27,860 bases of DNA, from assembly GCA_947626205.1 (NCBI GenBank), contig CANQRO010000005.1, positions 1 to 27,860 of the forward strand, written 5' to 3'. Positions within the stretch are counted from its first letter, which is position 1. Each line of letters starts with the position of its first letter. Origin of the DNA: an uncultured Clostridia bacterium (lineage in GTDB: Bacteria > Bacillota > Clostridia > TANB77 > CAG-508). This document shows positions 24,298-27,860 of this stretch, piece by piece. A model generated the notes under the pieces. It was not told the origin of the DNA, searched no databases, and saw only the letters and a list, made by a program, of their open reading frames with translations. The position numbers and the translations under genes were made by a program.

Positions 24298-25401
24298 ATG
24301 ATACAGATTGAAAAGATATTTGATTATGCAATAGAACATGATGCATCTGATATTCACTTTATTTGTGGAAACAAGCCAATGCTAAGAATAATTAGAGACT
24401 TAGTAGAAGTAGAAAAAACAGAAGAATTAACACCAGATGACATGAATGAGATATATGATTATTTAGTAAAAGGAAATATAGATAAAGATAATATTTATCA
24501 ACGAACGAAAAAATTAGATACATCTCTAGAGTATGGAAATAGACGTTTTAGGGTTAATATTTCTTCATCTGATGATATTCCAATTTTTACGTTAAGAATT
24601 ATTAAAAATGAATTACCAAGATTTGAAGATTTAGGTGTTCCAGATATTGTTAGACGTATGACATACCAACCACAAGGGTTAATGTTAGTAACTGGTAAAA
24701 CGAACTCTGGTAAAACTACTACATTAAATGCACTAGTAAATGAAATAAACGAAACACAAAATAAAAAGATATTAACACTAGAAAGCCCAGTAGAATATAA
24801 GCATCATTCAAAAAAATCTATTATAGTTCAAAAGGAAGTAGGTATTGGTGGAGATTCTTTATGTTACAGTGATGGAGTTAAGAACTCTTTAAGAGAAGAT
24901 TGCGACATCATTGTTGTAGGAGAGATTCGTGATAGAGAAACAATGGATGCTGCTATTGAAACAGCAGAAGCTGGACACTTAGTAATAGGAACTTTACACA
25001 CAAAATCATGTGCAGAAACTATAGATCGTATGATTAATTTTTACGATATTGCAGACCAACCAACAGTTAAATATTTAATAGCATCATTATTAAAATTAGT
25101 AATTTCACAAAGATTATTAAAAGGAACAGATGGAAAACTTGTATTAGTACCTGAAGTAATGGTAGTAGACAATATTGTTGCAGGATTAATAAGAAAAGAG
25201 AAGTTAAGTGTATCTGAAATAGAAGATGCTATTCAAAGTAATTTAGAAAAAGGAAGTATTGGACTAATAAATTCGATTGCAGAATTGTTCGTAGATGAAA
25301 AAATAACATTAGAGCAAGCGAAAGCACAAATAGAAGAAAAAAATATTGAAACATTAAATAGAACAATAATGCAACTTAGAATTAAAAAGAATAAAAGCTA
25401 A
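24298..25401 (+). CDS. pilT: Pilus retraction ATPase PilT
   Basis: Cytoplasmic ATPase of 367 residues that drives pilus depolymerisation and twitching. It shows the early DASDIHF segment, Walker A TGKTNSGKTT, LTLESPVEYKH, Walker B IVVGEIRDRETMDAAIETAEAGHLV, the His box GTLHT, and AGLIRKEK in the place of the PilT AIRNLIRE motif. No tetracysteine is present, unlike pilB. The ribosome site TAGGAGG (24285-24291) precedes ATG. Presence of PilT suggests a retractile pilus rather than a secretion-only pseudopilus. Confidence 0.93.
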   Translation: MIQIEKIFDYAIEHDASDIHFICGNKPMLRIIRDLVEVEKTEELTPDDMNEIYDYLVKGNIDKDNIYQRTKKLDTSLEYGNRRFRVNISSSDDIPIFTLRIIKNELPRFEDLGVPDIVRRMTYQPQGLMLVTGKTNSGKTTTLNALVNEINETQNKKILTLESPVEYKHHSKKSIIVQKEVGIGGDSLCYSDGVKNSLREDCDIIVVGEIRDRETMDAAIETAEAGHLVIGTLHTKSCAETIDRMINFYDIADQPTVKYLIASLLKLVISQRLLKGTDGKLVLVPEVMVVDNIVAGLIRKEKLSVSEIEDAIQSNLEKGSIGLINSIAELFVDEKITLEQAKAQIEEKNIETLNRTIMQLRIKKNKS

Positions 25402-25420
25402 AGAGAAACGGAGGTTAACT

Positions 25421-26770
25421 ATGGGTGTATATCGTTATAGAGCAATAACTCCAAACGGCGTTATTGTTAGTAATAGAATTGAAGAAAGTAGCCGTAGTGG
25501 AGTTATTAGAAGACTAAAAAGAAATAATTTAACACCAATCAATATTACAGAACAAATTGCCATAGGAAAAACTACAAAAATTCAAAGAAAAAATGTAAAA
25601 GATGTTAAAGACATAATGAAAAACGTAGATACTTCTAGTATTATAACAAACCGAGACAGACACAAAGAGTCTTATATACAAAAAATAAATAGTGCATTAA
25701 GTAAAACTGAAAAAATTACTACAAGAGATATAGTCATTTTTACACAAAATTTTTACTTATTGAAAAAGGCAAACTTTAATAATATACATGCTTTAAATAC
25801 CATTATTGATAGTACAGAGAACTATTTATTTAAAGGAATATTAGAAGATATTTTAGCTGGTGTTGAAGCCGGAGAAAATATGTATACTACAATGGAATAT
25901 TATTCAAATGTTTTTCCATATATATATATAAACATGATTCGTGTAGGAGAGTTATCTGGTTCTTTAACAAATTCTCTAGAACAAGCAGTAAAATACTTAG
26001 ACCAATCAGACGAAATTAATAGAAAACTTAAAGCAATTTTAATTCCTAATATTGCACAATTTGTATTATTAATAGTTATGTTATTTGCAGGAACATTATT
26101 TGCAATACCTGCAATTCAAGGAGTATTTGAGGCTATAGGAAGTACTGAAACTTTACCTTGGATTACATTATGGTTTAAGGATTTCTTAAATAGAGTGATT
26201 GAATATTGGTATATTCCAGTACTGATCATAGCGGGTATTGTAGGAGCAATTATATTTTATATACAAACTCCAAAAGGAAAGTATAATTTTGATTATTTTA
26301 AATATACAATGCCTATATTTGGTAAATTAATATTCTCATTAGATTTTTCAAGGTTAATGAGAGCAATGTTATTAAACTTAAATAATGGTATGAGAATACA
26401 AGATTCTTTAGAGGTAAGTAAAAATATAACTAAAAACTATGTTATGCTTTCTATTGTTGAAACATCAATTAATAATATTTTAATTGGACAATCTTGGATT
26501 GAACCTTTTGAAAAATCTGGATTACCATCATCTATGATTTGTGAAATGTTAAAAATAGGTATGAAAACCGATTTACCAGAAATGATGAACAAATTATTAG
26601 AGTATATGCAAATAGATATTGATCATACTATAGAAAAAATAATGAAAGTATTACCACAATTAGTATACAGTATTGTTGGAGTAGTTTTAATATTCTTCGT
26701 AATTGTAGTACTTGTTCCTTGTATACAATTATATATGGGAAATTTCATGTTCTCAGCATTTGGTGTCTAA
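25421..26770 (+). CDS. pilC: Type IV pilus platform protein PilC
   Basis: Polytopic inner-membrane protein that links the ATPases to the pilin subunits. The 449 residues start with the characteristic YRYRAITPNGVIVSNRIEESS module, followed by two GspF repeats (about 100-225 and 300-430; the segment MIRVGELSGSLTNSLEQ in the first and MLKIGMKTDLPEMMNKL in the second), with membrane segments near 208, 270 and at the C-terminus. Start ATG follows ACGGAGG (25409-25415). It ends the pilus operon, directly before a terminator. Confidence 0.93.
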   Translation: MGVYRYRAITPNGVIVSNRIEESSRSGVIRRLKRNNLTPINITEQIAIGKTTKIQRKNVKDVKDIMKNVDTSSIITNRDRHKESYIQKINSALSKTEKITTRDIVIFTQNFYLLKKANFNNIHALNTIIDSTENYLFKGILEDILAGVEAGENMYTTMEYYSNVFPYIYINMIRVGELSGSLTNSLEQAVKYLDQSDEINRKLKAILIPNIAQFVLLIVMLFAGTLFAIPAIQGVFEAIGSTETLPWITLWFKDFLNRVIEYWYIPVLIIAGIVGAIIFYIQTPKGKYNFDYFKYTMPIFGKLIFSLDFSRLMRAMLLNLNNGMRIQDSLEVSKNITKNYVMLSIVETSINNILIGQSWIEPFEKSGLPSSMICEMLKIGMKTDLPEMMNKLLEYMQIDIDHTIEKIMKVLPQLVYSIVGVVLIFFVIVVLVPCIQLYMGNFMFSAFGV

Positions 26771-26774
26771 TAAG

Positions 26775-26835
26775 AAAAAAGAGTAAAGGTTTTTATGAGC
26801 TGATAATACAGTTCTTACCATTACTCTTTTTATTT
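26775..26835 (+). terminator. Terminator of the pilus operon
   Basis: An 11-12 bp stem pairs AAAAAGAGTAA (26776-26786) with TTACTCTTTTT (26821-26831), with a 34-base loop that can fold internally, followed by ATTTTA. Confidence 0.75.
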
Positions 26836-26882
26836 TAATAAAAAAGTAGTAATATAATAAAAATATTAATAGGAGGATAACA

Positions 26883-27767
26883 ATGCGTATAGGAATAGAT
26901 TTAGGTGGAAGCCATATTTCAATAGGATTGATAGAAAAAGATAATATCTTATATAAAAATGAACATAACTTTTCTAATGAAGAAAAGGATAATTTGAATA
27001 ATGTTATAGAAGAATTTTTAAATAATGAAATGGATTCAATCCTAGCTAAAGTAGCTGAAGAAGAAATAGAAATGGTAGGAATTAGTGTACCAGGAAGACC
27101 TAAAAATGGATTTATTGAACAAGCAAGCAATTTAAAAGTATCTAATTTAAATTTAGAAAATATCATAAATAAAAAAACGAGAATAAAAGCATATACAAAA
27201 AATGATGGCATGTGTGCAGGACTTGCTGAAAAAACATATGGTAGTTTAAGAGAATGTGAAAATGGAGTTTTTCTAGGATTTGGTACAGGTATAGGAACAG
27301 CAGTTTTTCTACATAATAGGTTAGAAGAATTAATTAGAGGCGCTGGTCATATGATTATAGAAAAAAATGGTAGGAAGTGCAGTTGTGGGAAAAATGGATG
27401 TTATGAAACATATGCTTCTATGAAAGTATTAAAAACAGCTTTAAGAAATAAGTTAGGAGAAAATTTATCTAGTAGAGAAATTTTAAAGTTGTTAGATGAT
27501 GAAAAAATTTTAAAAGAAGTAGAACCTATTTTGCAAGAATTTATAGAATATATGGCAATTGGAATAGCCAATTTTGCACGAATATGTAGTGCTGAAATCG
27601 TATCGATAGGTGGAAGTTTTGTTTATTACAAGGATATTTTATGGGAAAGATTACAAAATGAATTAAATGAAATTATAAGTAAAGAAGGGCTAAAAGTGAA
27701 ATTTAATATAGCAACATTTTCAAATGATGCAGGAATAGTTGGTGCAACTTTAATTAATAGTTTATAA
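26883..27767 (+). CDS. ROK-family sugar kinase (glucokinase-like)
   Basis: Cytoplasmic kinase of 294 residues, likely phosphorylating glucose or a related hexose with ATP. It starts with the phosphate loop IGIDLGGSHISIGLIE, has the sugar-binding NDG segment (KNDGMCAGLAE), the second phosphate motif LGFGTGIGTAV, and the ROK zinc motif GHMIIEKNGRKCSCGKNGCYETYAS (spread over about residues 156-180), then IVSIGGSFVYY near the adenosine site. There is no DNA-binding N-terminus, so it is an enzyme rather than a ROK repressor. ATG follows AGGAGG (26871-26876), and TATAAT occurs at 26853-26858. Exact sugar cannot be fixed. Confidence 0.88.
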   Translation: MRIGIDLGGSHISIGLIEKDNILYKNEHNFSNEEKDNLNNVIEEFLNNEMDSILAKVAEEEIEMVGISVPGRPKNGFIEQASNLKVSNLNLENIINKKTRIKAYTKNDGMCAGLAEKTYGSLRECENGVFLGFGTGIGTAVFLHNRLEELIRGAGHMIIEKNGRKCSCGKNGCYETYASMKVLKTALRNKLGENLSSREILKLLDDEKILKEVEPILQEFIEYMAIGIANFARICSAEIVSIGGSFVYYKDILWERLQNELNEIISKEGLKVKFNIATFSNDAGIVGATLINSL

Positions 27768-27793
27768 AAATCATGTAAAGATATAGTTAGTTG

Positions 27794-27858
27794 AAATACA
27801 CTTTATTTAATGAAACCATAAAATTATTTGGTACAATCTTAATTAAGGTGTATTTTTT
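27794..27858 (+). terminator. Possible terminator after the ROK kinase
   Basis: AAATACACTT (27794-27803) can pair with AAGGTGTATTT (27845-27855, one bulge) with a 40-base loop, followed by Ts. The loop is long, and the window ends here, so this is tentative. Confidence 0.35.
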
Positions 27859-27860
27859 AT

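Overview
The window is AT-rich DNA of a spore-forming, low-GC Firmicute of the class Clostridia. The signs are a spoVD-murE-mraY-spoVE-murG division/sporulation block, a full-length SpoIIE, a ClpE-type chaperone, strong AGGAGG-type ribosome sites, and a type IV pilus locus of clostridial layout. No species can be named from sequence alone.

Layout: (1) 189-8829, plus strand: a peptidoglycan/division cluster, rsmH, ftsL-like, spoVD, murE, mraY, spoVE, murG. No mraZ, murD, murB, ftsQ, ftsA or ftsZ is present here. (2) 9133-12220, plus strand: a small DUF6514-like protein and spoIIE. (3) 12378-15779, minus strand: pgsA, a clpE-like gene and an unusually GC-rich 46-residue ORF, each with a recognisable promoter and/or terminator. 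(4) 16026-17336, plus: rsmB. (5) 17532-26770, plus: a type IV pilus locus with a pilM-pilN fusion, pilO-like, a pilP-like small membrane protein, a pilin, a pilD-like gene, two more prepilins, pilB, pilT and pilC. (6) 26883-27767, plus: a ROK-family sugar kinase. No tRNA, rRNA, CRISPR array or insertion sequence was seen.

Main observation: spoVD is out of frame at two places and spoVE at one. All three breaks have the same form: one extra C directly before a GGA codon for a conserved glycine, so the ribosome meets CGG in frame and must skip one base (C-GGA) to continue. Over all annotated genes, roughly 8,300 codons read by eye on both strands, CGG was not found in frame anywhere else; arginine is written AGA, AGG, CGT, CGA and rarely CGC. 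I propose that CGG is unassigned or very slow in this organism and acts as a +1 frameshift signal. The affected genes encode the partner transpeptidase (SpoVD) and glycosyltransferase (SpoVE) of spore-wall synthesis, and the first spoVD site lies just before the catalytic KTG motif. Systematic sequencing error remains the main alternative.

Secondary observations: a terminator-like hairpin that buries the spoVD ribosome site; a repeated layout of ribosome site, small palindrome and delayed start codon before murG and two prepilin genes; a PilM-PilN fusion; a prepilin peptidase lacking one catalytic aspartate; and the GC-rich small gene.
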